Shown piece by piece: positions 12,254 through 27,923 of a DNA stretch of 64,000 nucleotides; positions within the stretch are counted from its first letter, which is position 1, and each line of letters starts with the position of its first letter. Location of the stretch: contig JBANDB010000003.1 in NCBI GenBank assembly GCA_037576215.1, positions 2,170,001 through 2,234,000 on the forward strand, read 5' to 3'. Made by a program: the position numbers and the translations under genes. The notes beneath the pieces are model-generated. The model worked only from the letters and a program-made list of their open reading frames with translations. It had not been told where the DNA came from and did not search any database. This stretch comes from Armillaria gallica. Lineage: Eukaryota > Basidiomycota > Agaricomycetes > Agaricales > Physalacriaceae.

Positions 12254-13973
12254 TCACATATCGCTGAATCGAGGGACGTCGGTGTCTGGATTACTGCCCG
12301 CGGATGGAGGGGAGTTACTCCCCGGTGAACCACCGCAGCATGACAGCATACCTCTTGGCGATGCACATCCCGAGGAACTGGAACGGGAAGACATCGAGGA
12401 GGAACGACTCCGAGCTGGCCCTGGCACCGACAAGAACCCATCGCCTTCAACTTGCGCACCGAAACCTAGAGGCATAGCCGGTAGGGTGTAATCGAACAGT
12501 GACGGCAATCCGTTCGACAACTCCTTTCGTCTGTAGCCTTTCTCGCACATCGTGGTGAGCGCGGCACCGTTTCCATCCCTCGTTATATCACACCGACAGG
12601 ACCCTGGCAGGCAGCCGTTGTTGTCAATTGGGCAAAGCCTCGGCCGGTCTTGGGTTGTCCAAGGACCGGATCGAGGCAGCTCATCGAATGATGTTCCTGC
12701 GCTGAACTGGCGCATCCATTCATCGAGCGTACTAGCCGGGTCAGGGGCTTCAGTGGGAGGAGGTGCTTGTGGAAACGAAGGCAAAGACTGCACGAGACAG
12801 TCAAGGCAAGCTCCACAAGCACTAGGATTGGAGCAGGAAAAGAAGTTGTATGCAGCACGATCTCCAGACGGATCGTGTTGACTACAACCTGGACAACCGC
12901 AGTTGTCACCACAACCGCACATGGAAGACATAGGGAATTCCAAGGCGGCTTCTACATTCTGTGGTTGCGACCACAGAGCAGAATTGTATGTTTGAGTCAG
13001 AGACTGATTGATAGGGACGTTGGAGCTGGACGGAATGGCATTATACACGACGTTGGCCGGCGGGGAACTGGGTCTAGACGACACATGTGCTTGTCCGTAA
13101 GCGCGTCCATACGGGCTGAAAGAAGTGTCGTGACCATGATGACGGACGGCCGGGATGTGATTGATGCCAGCTGAAGGTACATGGACAGGACCGCTGATAG
13201 TGGGCGGCTTCGGGAGAACAGGCCGCAATTCAGCAATCCGTGCAAGGATATGGGAAGAATTTGGGGGTGGGGCTTCGGGAGGAAGGGGCGATGTTGATGC
13301 TCGGGAGTCACTTTCGACCTTGGGACGACTTCGAGGAGCACTCTTCCGAGGCGTCGCGCAAGCACAGAGGTCATCGATGGAGAGAACACCAGACAAGCAG
13401 GCACAGTTATCTCCTGCGAATGTCACTTAATTTGATAAAGTTTTAGTAGTGATTTGGACGCACCGCTGTGGTCTGAATCAGACGACACCCCATCTGAAGC
13501 TGCTTGCAGTGTCACGGACGCCTCGAGGTCTTCGGGTAACCCATTTGGAAACGCGGCTGTTTCCAGGATCTTGCTAAGACCTGATGAAGAGATTAGCTCC
13601 CCCCACCCTCGGGGGTGACGATACCGCATACCTTTCTTTGCAGTGCTCGATGTAGATGCCCCAGCATCCTCCTTAGACATGCATATGCATTTAACATGAA
13701 CTTGTTTTCTCTTTCGTAATTCTCGACAGTGCTCGCACTGGGTTACTGGTCTGCCTTTCTTTTTAATTTCGAACAACGGACGATCGGTGTGTTTGCATGC
13801 AGATGAACGATGGCCTTTAATACAGGTTTCACTAAAGACATCGTCAGCGTATTCAGATAGAAGAAAGCGACGGCAAGACTAACCATGCGTATTTCTTACT
13901 GCTGATTAAAACCTATATAGGCGACGTCTGCTGTCAGCGGTATCGGAAAAAGGGAAAAAACGAAACGCACCAT
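12254..13973 (-). CDS. Copper-fist transcription factor (ACE1/MAC1/CUF1-like)
   Basis: Nuclear copper-sensing regulator. After splicing the protein starts MVLISSKKYACETCIKGH. The copper-fist zinc site is complete (Cys11, Cys14, Cys23, His25) and is followed by the minor-groove motif KKGRPVTQ and CEHCRELRKRKQ. The first coding exon is only the ATG (13971-13973). A donor gtgcgt follows at once, and coding resumes after atatag with GTTTTAATC; a second intron splits Cys11. The C-terminal two thirds hold Cys clusters typical of copper regulatory domains (CGCGDNCGCPGC; CSNPSACGACLDC; CLPGSCRC) in a Ser/Pro-rich background. The stop is at 12254. Basidiomycete relatives act in copper uptake or detoxification; which of these applies here cannot be told from sequence. 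Confidence 0.9.
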
Positions 13974-16229
13974 TTTGTGACTACTAGAAGGTGTGACGCT
14001 GGGGCGAGCTCGCCCGCCAGCGACGTGCGCTGGCTTCGTTATTGCGACTCGACCTTCAACGACAGATATATTAACATCGAGTGAGGGTTAAAGGAGGGTT
14101 ATGTTGACATTCGTTGACGGGCGGGTCTCCATTTATGTCTGTGCACGGACCACTTTCACAAACAATGCCACACTCAACCGGTCCGACCTCCGGCTCCTCT
14201 CCGTTATCTTCGATTTTGCTCTTTCCGTATGTTTTCCATTGTCTCTCCTCGATTCATCTCGATTATCCTTATTTTTATGCGGCATACTTAGTGTAATGTC
14301 CTCCTATGCAAATGCCCCAAAATACACACCTCTCAGCGGCCTCGTGCTAAAGGTTCAATATTCAACTATCAAGGGTCAACCACGATTGTCTGAATGGTGA
14401 TAAGTGTGTAGGGCCTGGTGACAAATTTCCTGATATCGAACCAACGTTTTTTCGAATGGCTGGTGGAGTCGGAGCATGCCTTGCCTCCTTGCGGCTTACT
14501 CGAACTGCGCTTTTTTTGCCACAGGCTACAGTTCGACGAGCCTGAGTTCCTCGCTGGCTTTAAGCGCTCTCGGTAGAAGCATACCCTCGATGTCTGCCTC
14601 CCGCTGTTCAAACGACGTACCTTTCCCTATCGACAGCGCTCGGAGTTACCTTGTGGATACCCTCTTTAAGCGACCAGCTTCCCTTTTCCCTTTCGGTCTT
14701 GCTGCACTGGTTAAAGCAAACTATCCTCGTACTATTTCTGACCACTTTCACCATTAGCACACCTGCAGGGCTCGCTGCGGAGCCCTTCGTTTACGGAAAC
14801 TTGTCACACTTCTCAGGCTGTTCTTTCACTACGCGCTTTCGACTTCTAGATGCAGATAATCACAGTGTCAAGGTCATGCAGTTGATGGTGGCGAATTCAA
14901 CTTCTTGCGGTCAGCGGTCTGCAAACTATGCAAACTCTATGCGGCATGGGTTGCGGTACACTATCGGCATTTTCCCATGTTGTTGGTCTAACCTAGCCCT
15001 GGTTCGGTGGAAACACTGCCTCGCTCATAACTTTACCTTCGCTTCCTCCATCTCGGGTCGGGTACGTTCTTTCCTGTATATGCATCTATCCCTAAAATTG
15101 TCGTTTTAGATCACCCCATTTGATCTACCGGATATAGTTTGTGCAGAATTTGGACGCGCTTTCTCGGCCACAAGAATCGCGGTTCTTGTGAAGGATATTT
15201 ATCGACAGCCGATATCCATCCACCCCTTCCCCGCGGGGAGACTTGGGGAACCAGAAATATGCATCTATCAAACGATCAAGACCCCGTTTAACTTTGAATT
15301 GAAGGAGTCGTCGAAGGCGCGCTCCAGACTTCACATTTGCTAAAATTGGCGTTGCACTGAGTTCTTCCAGGGTCTTGAGGAACGGTCAAAAATCGTGCTT
15401 TGGAACCCGATCCGGCTTTGAAAGGCTTTCAATTCATTACACAACGTTAAGACAAGTCGTTCATCTCTCTCGACGCCATCGTTGCTTATTTCTGGAAGGC
15501 CGCTCGATCTCGATCCAGTAAATTACTTCCGATCATACTGATAAACACTGGAAGGAAGGAAATATGTTATATCAATCGTCGGTACTCCTGACGAAATGAT
15601 CTATACTGGGGTCTTGCAACTGCTGCCTGCGTGCTACATATACTGTTCTTAAAACTTTCATAAAAGATTCCCTACTCCACTCTAAGTTGCCATTCGCGAC
15701 GTTTCGTTCGTACATAGGTCGTGGAAATGAAGACCGGTTTATGACACACGTGAGCTACAGCACTAGTAGTGCTTTTTGCTCTCAGAAGCCTGGGCGAAGC
15801 CCGGATATGGATAGCCAAATCGAGAAGGTCGAAATTCGGAATAATGTGTTCCGTATCACAAGGTGTACTATTTTCCGGGTGGATCTGTTCATATATGTCG
15901 TTTTGGCAAGGCCTTGTGTCAACTTTTGTCTATTTCATATCGCAGATTCCGTCCCAAAAGTCTAGCTTTATCGATTGCACGAGGGCAAGAAAGCCTCGAA
16001 AACAGCATGTTTTGTCGTCTGTTTTTAGCCAATGTGCTGTAGAGACATTAACATCCCATAGCACATATCTCTCAGCTCCATAGCTGTTTGTGCTGTTTGC
16101 ATCGTCATGATAGCTGTCAAACGTGTCCGTATAAAAGTTGTACATAATGCCATCGATCCTCGTTACATCCTGCCATTTCCAAGGGTTTCCTGGGGTCTTA
16201 CCTAACATATAATCTGGTCTGCATCTGGC
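13974..16229. other. 2.2 kb without a confident gene
   Basis: Several open frames lie here. 14101-14400 (+) ends with MSSYANAPKY...LVLKVQY, which resembles the start of the aminotransferase at 16.3 kb. 14651-15109 (+) has a hydrophobic start. 16208-15930 (-) contains NPWKWQDVTRIDG. None shows a full domain or clear splice pattern. The stretch just upstream of 13973 is the copper-fist promoter, and that before 16230 is the aminotransferase promoter. Confidence 0.4.
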
Positions 16230-17861
16230 ATGTTTCGCCAGGTCTCGGTTCCTGTGTCGAGGTCCCGTCGGAAGACCACTTTGCTTTTAACCTCCATCTA
16301 CCCTCGTCCTTCACCGATAATGTCTGCTCACCGCCCACTATCTGTCGAACATTTGAACCCGTCGGTCCTGAAAGTGCAGTACGCCGTACGCGGTGAGCTC
16401 GCGATCAAGGCTGAGGAGTACCGCAACAAGCTCCAGGAAGCTGACCATGGCCTTCCTTTCGACAGGGTTATCTCCTCGAACATAGGAAATCCCCAGCAAA
16501 AGGGGTTGGATCAACCTCCGATCACTTTCACCAGACAGGTAGAAAAAACGAATCCGGCTTTGAATCGAACAGAGCTAATGGGCGCCATAGGTCGCGGCGT
16601 TGATGGAATGGCCAGCATTGGCTGAGCTTGCGCCTAATGCATTCCCTCAGGATGTCATTGCGCGCGCGAAGGAGCTGCAGGAAGAAATAGGTTCGGTCGG
16701 TGCATACTCGCACAGTATGGGTGTCCCCTTCATCCGGAAGAATGTCGCCAAATTTATCGAGGGTACGTGTTCTTCTCTCCGCAGCATATTTCTAGACGTG
16801 CTAAGCTATATGCAGAACGGGACGGGTACCCTTCGAGCCCAGACAACATTTTCCTTACCGCTGGAGCCTCGGCAGGAGTCTCCCTACTGATCTCCATGCT
16901 CATTTCGGCTCCTCATTCTGGTATTCTCATCCCGATTCCTCAGTATCCCCTCTACACTGCAACGCTCGCGCAGCACAACGGCACGGCGATCCCGTATCAC
17001 CTAGACGAGCCCTCCGACTGGGCCACGTCGGTTGACGAGATCGAGGCCGGGATCCAGAACGCCATCAAAGCTGGGATCACACCCAAGGCTCTCGTCATCA
17101 TCAACCCGGGTAACCCGACGGGTGCTTTGCTTGACGAGGCTACCCAGGAGGAAGTTGTTAAGCTCTGCGAGCGCCATTCGCTCATTCTCCTCGCCGACGA
17201 GGTCTACCAGCTTAACCTTCACCGCCCCTCCACTCATCCCTTCGCTTCGTTCAAGAAGATCGTTGCTCGGATGGGCTCTCCCATCGGTCTTGTCTCCTTC
17301 CACTCCATCTCCAAAGGTGTCTCGGGCGAGTGTGGACGCCGTGGCGGATACTTTGAGTGCACCAACATCTCCCCGGAAATTCTCGCTCTGATTTACAAGA
17401 TGGTTTCGGTCGGGCTGTGCCCCCCACTTACAGGCCAAATCGGTGTAGACTCCATGGTGCGTCCCCCCAAGGAGGGTGAGGAAAGCTACGAACTATGGAA
17501 GAAGGAGACGGATACCATCCACGAGGCGCTCGCGTCCCGCACCAAACTCATGGCTGAAAAGCTTAATGCGTTACCTGGTGTCTCATGTGTTGATTCGCCG
17601 GGGGCTTTGTATCTTTATCCTCAAATTGAGTTGTCAGACAAGGCTATTGAGGCGGCAAGGAAAGCTGGGAAGGAGCCCGACGCGTTTTATGCCTTGCAAC
17701 TGCTCGACGAGACCGGTATTTGTGTTGTTCCAGGAAGCGGGTTCGGACAGAAGGAGGGCCAGTGGCATTATCGTGTTACGTGTTTGTGTCCTGGTGTTGA
17801 GGAGTATGTCGGCAAGCTCGAGTCCTTCCATAGGGGGTTCACTCAGCGATACGGTCAGTAG
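16230..17861 (+). CDS. Alanine aminotransferase (PLP fold type I)
   Basis: Transfers the amino group between alanine and 2-oxoglutarate, giving pyruvate and glutamate. Three exons: 16230-16538, 16591-16762 and 16816-17861. Recognisable blocks: LKVQYAVRGELAIKAEEY near the start, SSNIGNPQQKG, LTAGASAGVS (cofactor phosphate cup), INPGNPTGALL, LLADEVYQ (Asp that binds the pyridine N), SFHSISKG (Lys forming the PLP aldimine), GECGRRGGYFE, and PGSGFGQKEG near the end. The most upstream in-frame ATG (16230) adds 30 residues rich in Arg/Ser/Leu with no acidic residue, like a mitochondrial presequence. The ATG at 16320 gives a form without it. The full-length family size is matched. Confidence 0.92.
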
Positions 17862-18191
17862 AAGGTAAATGAAGTATAGTCATCAAATGGTTAAATTGAC
17901 AAACAATTAATTGATGCCCCACTGAGCTCTTATCATCAGACGGGTGACACTTCCAACACCGGTTTAGGATTTTATTAAAGGTTATCATTTGGGATCAAGC
18001 CAAACCTTCAAGACACCGATTATCTCTAGCACGGATGCCCATCCGCAGGACCGCAGGCCACCAGAATATGCGCTGCTCTCTCGCTCTAAGGCTCGCACAA
18101 TTTCTGACATATAGGAATCATAACCTTCGATATTCTGAACCTCGGTCCCACGAAGAGGGGAATGCTTCGAAAGATCGTTCAGAGGTCAACA
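17862..18191. other. Convergent 3' flanks of aminotransferase and ORC3
   Basis: 330 bases between two stops on opposite strands. Nothing else is seen. Confidence 0.5.
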
Positions 18192-20869
18192 TTACGTATC
18201 GCAAACATCGAACGCAGTCCTAATGACATGATCAGCCTTCCTCCCAGTGTGCTTTATGAAACCCAGATAATCAAGCTCATGCAAGGCGCGGATGAACCTA
18301 GCCTGCACCTGCAATTTCCACTTTTCCTCGTTGCCTCCACCAACAGTCTTCTTTCCTCGTTTTCTCGGGGACCCCTTCCTGGGACCGGAGGTCTCCCTGC
18401 GCTGAGTCTCTAGAACCGGCTGGAAAGACTCAAACCAGTCATAGACGTTGATCATCTTCCCGCTGTCCAGGTAGCGCTGGAAAAGAATACTAGTATCCGG
18501 AAGGTCCCATAGATTGATCTCTTCCGGGGTTTTGGCAGTATCACTGAACTCATGCGAGCGGAGCAGACCGGTGACAATGGATGCTCGTATCGATGGATTT
18601 ATGAGCTATGCAATATGTCAGTCAGAATATTGATTAATTATGAACGTCAGCAACGTGCCTCCATTGGAAATGGTGTTTGACCCGTGGACCAGACTTCCCA
18701 CAGGGGGAGTTCCTCGAGGGGTAGCACGAGTTCGCTTTAAGGGTGCTTCAGAATGTGGTGGATAACCGAGGTTGATGGACGTACTCTAGATAATTGAGTA
18801 ACCAATCTCCTATATCAATGGCAAGCTGCCGCATGTTCTCAGAATACTGATCGTCGTCCTCTTGTGGTAAGCCTGAGATGAAAAGGTCGATGTGTTGACT
18901 CTCCCCGTCCCGAATATCGGCAGGTGCATCATGAAAATATGCCTGTAAGACATCCAAGAATGGGTATATCTCAGAAAATTTCAATTTCCTATACAACTGT
19001 GTGTCAATAACTTTGCAAATGGATGTATAGGCGAAAGAACAGACCTGACGAGGGAACTTAACGTCTCAACATGCTTCGTAGATCGCCCTTTGACAAGGTC
19101 AATGGCAACCCTTAACAAAGCGGTACCGTGATGAGCGTCCCGTTCGACACTCTTATATCCTAAGCGCGCCAAAAATTGGTGGGCGACCATTATTAATTCA
19201 AAGGCTAGCCGCAATTTCCTGACACGAGCGTGAAAAACCTCGCGAGCTTCATCGACCGCTGCTATCAATGTAGGCAACGGTTGTTCGTGCCAGACTTCCG
19301 AAGTTTTGGCGGTACACAACCGACCAAACAGTGTATCTACAAAGGAAAAAGATGTCACTGCTGATAGCGTGTCTGGCCTAGGAGTGGTCTTCACTAATAG
19401 AGAAAGCGGGTTGACCATGAAATGTTTCAAGTGAACGAGCTTGCAACCCAGGACCAATCAGAAGCTAATATCAATAAAGAACAAAGGATCTTGATTTACC
19501 TGGAACATGTTCAATAAGGAATCCAACGAGGGATTGTATCGGGAGTAGTAGTCAACTATGAAGCTGAGAGCGGCAGGACCAAGCATGACATCGGGGTCGA
19601 AGGTAGTAGTAAAGAAGGTCTAGAGAATGCCTCAGTGCGTGGTTGCTCTCTCATCAGACAGATACGCATACCTGCCGCAGTATTTCTTCAAGTATATGCA
19701 AGCCAGAAGGTACGTGGAATTGTCTGATCCGTAAAACTGCCAGAGTCGAGCGGGGATACGTAACATGTAGATACGAAGGGGATTGGGCAGATGAGAGAGC
19801 CATGATGAAAACAAAGGGAAGTTGAGGAATATAGAGGCTACAAAAACAGTTACAACCTAACGTGAAATGAGGGCGTTTTGGTAACAGACCTGCAGATGTC
19901 GAAAATATCTTGCATTACAGATGGGTTGAATTTCTCAAAGTCGTACAAAATAGCAACTAGACTTGGGACCTTTGTGTTTCGCCGTTCTGATGAGGGCATT
20001 AGAAAATACCTATACAGAACTTTAATACTTACCTCGATCGTTCCGCACAGCCGTGAACCACGCATCAAGAAAGTTAATGTCATAGTTTGCAAGGGAAGTC
20101 GCTGGGTTTCTTTTGAATTGAGCTGACACAAAGGGATGAAGCAGGAAGTGAACAAAAGACCGCATTCACTCACCTTTTGCTTGATCTGGTGGTTTGTCTG
20201 TAAAGCCAGTAATTAATGTTTTCATTCCGGCCATGACATTAGAACACTCGGCGGGATGTAGGTGTGTGACAAATGAGCTGGGGTCTGCTTCGTCGTCCGA
20301 GCGGCCGAGCTGGTTGACGAGTTCATTGAGAAACGACGTCCCACCAGCGGGGTCTGACTAGTGAATTAATGCAGAAATCTATGCAAGGAAAATTAAGACG
20401 TACTGGATATCGTTATCGTAGGCAATTCGGGATATGGTAGCCCAGGCAGCGTGTCTGTATACGCGTTTTTGACTTCCTCAGCAATCGCTTCGACAACAGG
20501 CTCATGCAGTTTCTGGATGATAGACTGCAGAGATGTTTAGCGCAATACACATCTGCAAGCGTGGCCACTCACTTGAAGCTTGTCAAGGCATTTCGCCCAT
20601 GCGGATTGGTACGCTTCCCACCTCAGGATGTCGCCATCGTCAAGGTCATTGTCAAGAATATCGCAAGCCTCCTGAAAATTGGTCTCTTCTTCTTCTGGAT
20701 CGTCATCTGCCACAGTTGTCAAAGATTGGACTGCACTGAAGGGGCCTCGACGTACCTGAAGGGCTATAAGGTATCAAAAATACAGACTGGTTGACATGAG
20801 CGGGCGCAGAAGACTCTGGACAGGAAACCGAACCTGGCTTGTGTCTTCAAATTTCGGAATCCGCGACAT
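18192..20869 (-). CDS. ORC3: Origin recognition complex subunit 3
   Basis: Subunit of the six-protein complex that marks replication origins and loads MCM2-7 in the nucleus. The first exon (from ATG 20869, MSRIPKFEDTSQ) leads to RWEAYQSAWAKCL, matching the ORC3 N-terminal region. The middle shows ILYDFEKFNP (AAA+-like core), HLKHFMVNPLSLL, and helical stretches with VRKLRLAFELIMVAHQFL. The C-terminal winged-helix signature is clear: ILFQRYLDSGKMINVYDWFE, then ARFIRALHELDYLGFIKHTG and RKADHV, closely like animal ORC3 ends. The stop is at 18192-18194. About eight introns, not all fixed. It is transcribed away from MCM4 with a shared promoter. Confidence 0.9.
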
Positions 20870-21038
20870 TACTGAAGAGAGGAGAAGAGGGAGAAAGAGT
20901 GGAGTACTGGCGAAGGCAATTGTTGAACATCGAAATCCGAACTCTGTGACCGGCCCTAAAGGGGCATTTGACGCGTCGCGGTCGTGACGCGACCTCTTTC
21001 TCTTTACTCCACCTGCATCGTTTCATCGTGTGTCGGGC
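20870..21038. promoter_or_regulatory. Shared divergent promoter of ORC3 and MCM4 with MCB boxes
   Basis: Only 169 bases separate the two start codons. ACGCGT at 20971-20976 is an exact MluI cell-cycle box, the site bound by MBF-type (Mbp1/Swi6) factors at G1/S in fungi. A second near-match, ACGCGA, is at 20987-20992. Regulation of both genes from this site is inferred from known fungal licensing genes. Confidence 0.75.
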
Positions 21039-24326
<3,288 letters not shown>

Positions 24327-26319
24327 TATACAGATTTCTTGCTTTTGTAGCCTGCCTGTTGTACTTGTATTTACTAATTTATTCAGTTGTACCGCTGCGA
24401 CGGGTGCTTATTTCGCTTCAGATATCCTATATTGGCGCCGCCCTCCCTCTGCTGATTGGAGAACTGGTTTGATTGGCCACACTCAGCTGACTTGTCCCGG
24501 GCCGCTGGTCCCTGCGTACAGCCACCACGTGCGTCACTGCTGGGCGTGAAGCCGCCGTGACCTTCCAACGTCAAGAGCTGGCACAGCAGCGACTGTTTCT
24601 CAATCCAAGAGGACACTGTACCATCAAGCTACTGGGAAAATCATATATCGTGAACGGGCCTTCGTTGTTCGTTATCAACCCCATCACCTGGACTTTGACC
24701 GCTGAAGCGCTGACGGCCTGAAGCCACTCTGGAACAGCATTGACATCTTCGGCGCTTTATCTTCGCATATCGTTTATCATTCCGGCGCATCGAAACCTTT
24801 GATCAATGGTGACTTTCAAAATGAATGCTACGCTCTCGTTATCCGTAGCTACACACCCAAGGCTATGTTTGCCTGTTATATTTGAAACGCGGACGTTGCG
24901 ACTTGCCGATGGGACTCTACGTTATCCAAAATCACTTGACAATGTTAAATTGATAACAATTACATGATGATTTCTTACCGTCTTCGTCCTGGACTCGCAG
25001 ACTTCTCTCGCTTAAGTATTCATGATTCTGCGTGCAGGATCAGACACCCATGTGCATCACGCTATGATCCTTGGACCGGTACAGCTTCCTCCCCAACCTT
25101 ACGATGTGTTGACATTCAATGTTCGTACGATATCAGGCGCAAACTGAAATACCGCTGCGCCCCTGCGACTTCGATCTTTCTCCGGGCTTCCACCCGACTC
25201 CTGCGTGGAAACATCTAACAACACGGCAACTTCGACGCTTTGTAAACGTCAGACTCAGTCTACTGATGCTCGGAACGTCTGGGCTATACGCGACACCAGA
25301 GTCACGGGCGTGGCATGAAGAGGGTATTTTTGCTGTCGCAGCTAGAATAACTATCACTTACGCATACTCAGTAAAGCGACGATAGGATCTATTAAGGTAT
25401 CGTCCGCCACGCGCGTCGTGATAACCATGAAGATCACTTTGCTTTGGCAATCGAGACAGGTGAGCTTGCTATCCTCGCTATTCGAGTGCCTCCTCGTCTT
25501 CTTGTCTTTCCCGCCAAAGAACGTACCGATGATATCCATTGAGACGCCGTACAGGGATGGAGGCGTCCACAATAAGTAGTGGAACAAGACCTTTTTGGTA
25601 TGTCGTCGTCACATTTTTGCGAGATTACTGTCTCATTGGATTCATTGAGGCGGGCATGACCTTCTTGGGTATGCGTGCTATAGCCTGGACTAGACCCTGA
25701 GAAACTTAGCGTTGTACAACTATGCCTCACAGGCCGATCTCACGAACGGGACTGGTCTTTTTCGACTCCTTGCGTTTTCTATCTCCAGTTCCTCTCAATG
25801 AACACGTTCGACAACTGGTCCATTTCTATTGCTAGATGTGTCTTCAGTCAACGTTCCACATATATATCCTTCCTTAGCGGTATTATCTTAGTCTACATCG
25901 CCGTCTGATGCATTGCGATCTTCTACAGACGTACTAGGGCAGTGCTTGGCGGGGTTTCGCACTTATGACTAGCGGACCATCCAACGTCCGAGGGCATTTT
26001 GTTACTCAGGGTGTTGGCGTTTTCTTGGAAGGTATATCGAAGAAGGCGACTGATCCTTCCATATACCCATTCCCTTTCGATTGTTTGTTCTAGGGTAAAG
26101 CAAAATAAAATGGGTGAACATTCCCATTGGCTGGAGACCGTGTCGGAAAGCCCAACAACAAGATTTACTGACAATAATTAAGGGGTAACCATCGCTTAGA
26201 ATGTTCCCTTCGACAACTTTTCGACCGAAGAATTATTGAGAGAATATGTAGTTAATATGATATATCTGACCTGTACGATCGTCTCGGTACACGGCACATA
26301 GGATGATGGGAAAACGTTG
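24327..26319. other. 2 kb without a recognised gene
   Basis: 3' flank of MCM4 followed by scattered short frames on both strands (for example 25587-25354 minus, with MDIIGTFFGGKDKKTRRHS). No domain or exon chain supports a gene. Confidence 0.4.
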
Positions 26320-27674
26320 TTAGCGGTGCACTTCTGTATGCCGATGTCCATATGATAAAAAGGAATCCTCATCGTTCAACCTAGGTTGTTCAGAGACTCC
26401 CTCGGGGTCATCCTCCCTTTCTGGCGGAACTTCAAGGCCATTATCGACTGTGACACTCTGTGTATCATCATCCTGGGAGTCCATCTGTTCGCTATCTCGC
26501 CCAAACTGAAGCGACGACATCACGCTTCCCTCCCAAGAGTCATCCGGCCGCGCTTGTCCTGCAGCGACGCGCCCAATGAGAAGTGTTGGGGCTACTCCCT
26601 AGTACATTGCAGTGAGATGGTTGTCAATACCAAGAAAGAACAGTTCTTATCATACTCTTGCAAATGCTGCCATGGCGTCCATGTAGTAGTTTGCCATACT
26701 ATTCAGGCAAGCCAGCAAGACTATATATAGGAGCAGAGATATTGCATAGAGAGCTGAGGATTCGACCAAAATTTCTATAATGTGGCGGTACACTTGGAAT
26801 GGCCTCCCTAATCCGGTGCTGGTCCGTCCTACACTCAAGATACGGAAAATGATCGTCAACGTGCACCAAAGGGTCGTCGCAAGGGTAAATGCCACATAGA
26901 GAATCAGAAGGAGATCATGGAATGCATCATACACTGGGTCGATGGACGCTTTGTATGTCGATATGGCATCGAAAACTGGATCGACCCAGTATAAGCAGGA
27001 AATATTAGAGGGCAGAGATTGTCGCACCAATTCCGGATATGAGAAAAAGGATCGGAAGCACGACAATGAGCCAGCGCTTTCCCCAGACCATCCAGCAGCG
27101 CCAAATCTAAAATAAAGATGTCATTTAGCGTCGGCGTGGGCACATATTCAACAGAGTTATGGTACCATGGTAGAGTCTGCACAGATAGTGGAGATGAGGC
27201 CTGTGATACCCGTAGGAATTATTAAGTTGGTGGAATTAAAATATGCCAGATATTCGTCCATGACGGTTTGCCCATGCTTGACGTATATGAGGTGTATATA
27301 TAGCCAACTGAGGGCAAAGCCGATGGTAGCCATGACATGAAGGATCATGATAACCACGATCATGACTCTTCTAGTAGGTTGACATTTTTTGGTATCTGCG
27401 TGACTGATTTCAGTGTTGCAGAAACAGGAGAGTACACTTAGGGACATGTTTTCTTGAATCCTCACAGATGTTCCACAATGTGAAGGCCACAATTCCGGTA
27501 TATATGCCTACACATGTCTTTAAGGTTAGACCGAAAATTAAGGAGGCCATGAGAGTTCATACCATGCAATTGACCTTGTAAAACGACTGAATTCAACTCA
27601 GCATTAAGAACTTTGAACACAAGAGCAATGTCATTGGCAGTAAAACCTGCTGAACTATCTGTTTGGGCGGCCAT
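26320..27674 (-). CDS. Multi-span membrane protein, fungal-specific family (intact copy)
   Basis: Exons joined by eye give MAAQTDSSAGFTANDIALVF, then about seven hydrophobic segments including VYTGIVAFTLWNIC, VMIVVIMILHVMATIGFAL, GITGLISTICAD, IWRCWMVWGKRWLIVVLPIL, LLILYVAFTLATTLW and ALYAISLLLYIVLLACL, and an acidic hydrophilic tail ending HRHTEVHR. The IWRCWxVW motif and layout match seven-span proteins common in mushroom genomes, whose role is unknown to me. Introns are 50-60 bases with GT-AG ends. ATG 27674, stop 26320. A second, decayed copy lies at 54033-55316 and shares promoter and upstream sequence too. Confidence 0.75.
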
Positions 27675-27923
27675 GAGAGTTGGTGGTTAGACTCAGATTG
27701 GTGATGGTGAACAAGAGAGAGGTTGACGAAGATGGACTAGAGTGTGTCACTCATATAAAGGATAAAATACTATTTCAGAAGACGCCCAAAGAGAGATGTT
27801 TCGACTCGTGGCATGATAATTTGATGAGAACGAAGGTCTTCCCGATTTCTGATATATAGCAGCCAGATATTGATTCATTGGAGCGAAAGACCAATGCAAT
27901 AGCGAGAAGACACCAATCTGGAT

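Noticed and set aside
14651..15109. 152-residue frame with a hydrophobic start and YGNLSHF, considered as a SET-domain remnant
   Set aside because: The residues after YGNLSHF do not follow the SET pattern, and no upstream domain part is present.
25354..25587. Minus frame with TFFGGKDKKTRRHS, considered as part of a second membrane protein gene
   Set aside because: No adjoining exons, and no match to the membrane protein at 26-27 kb.
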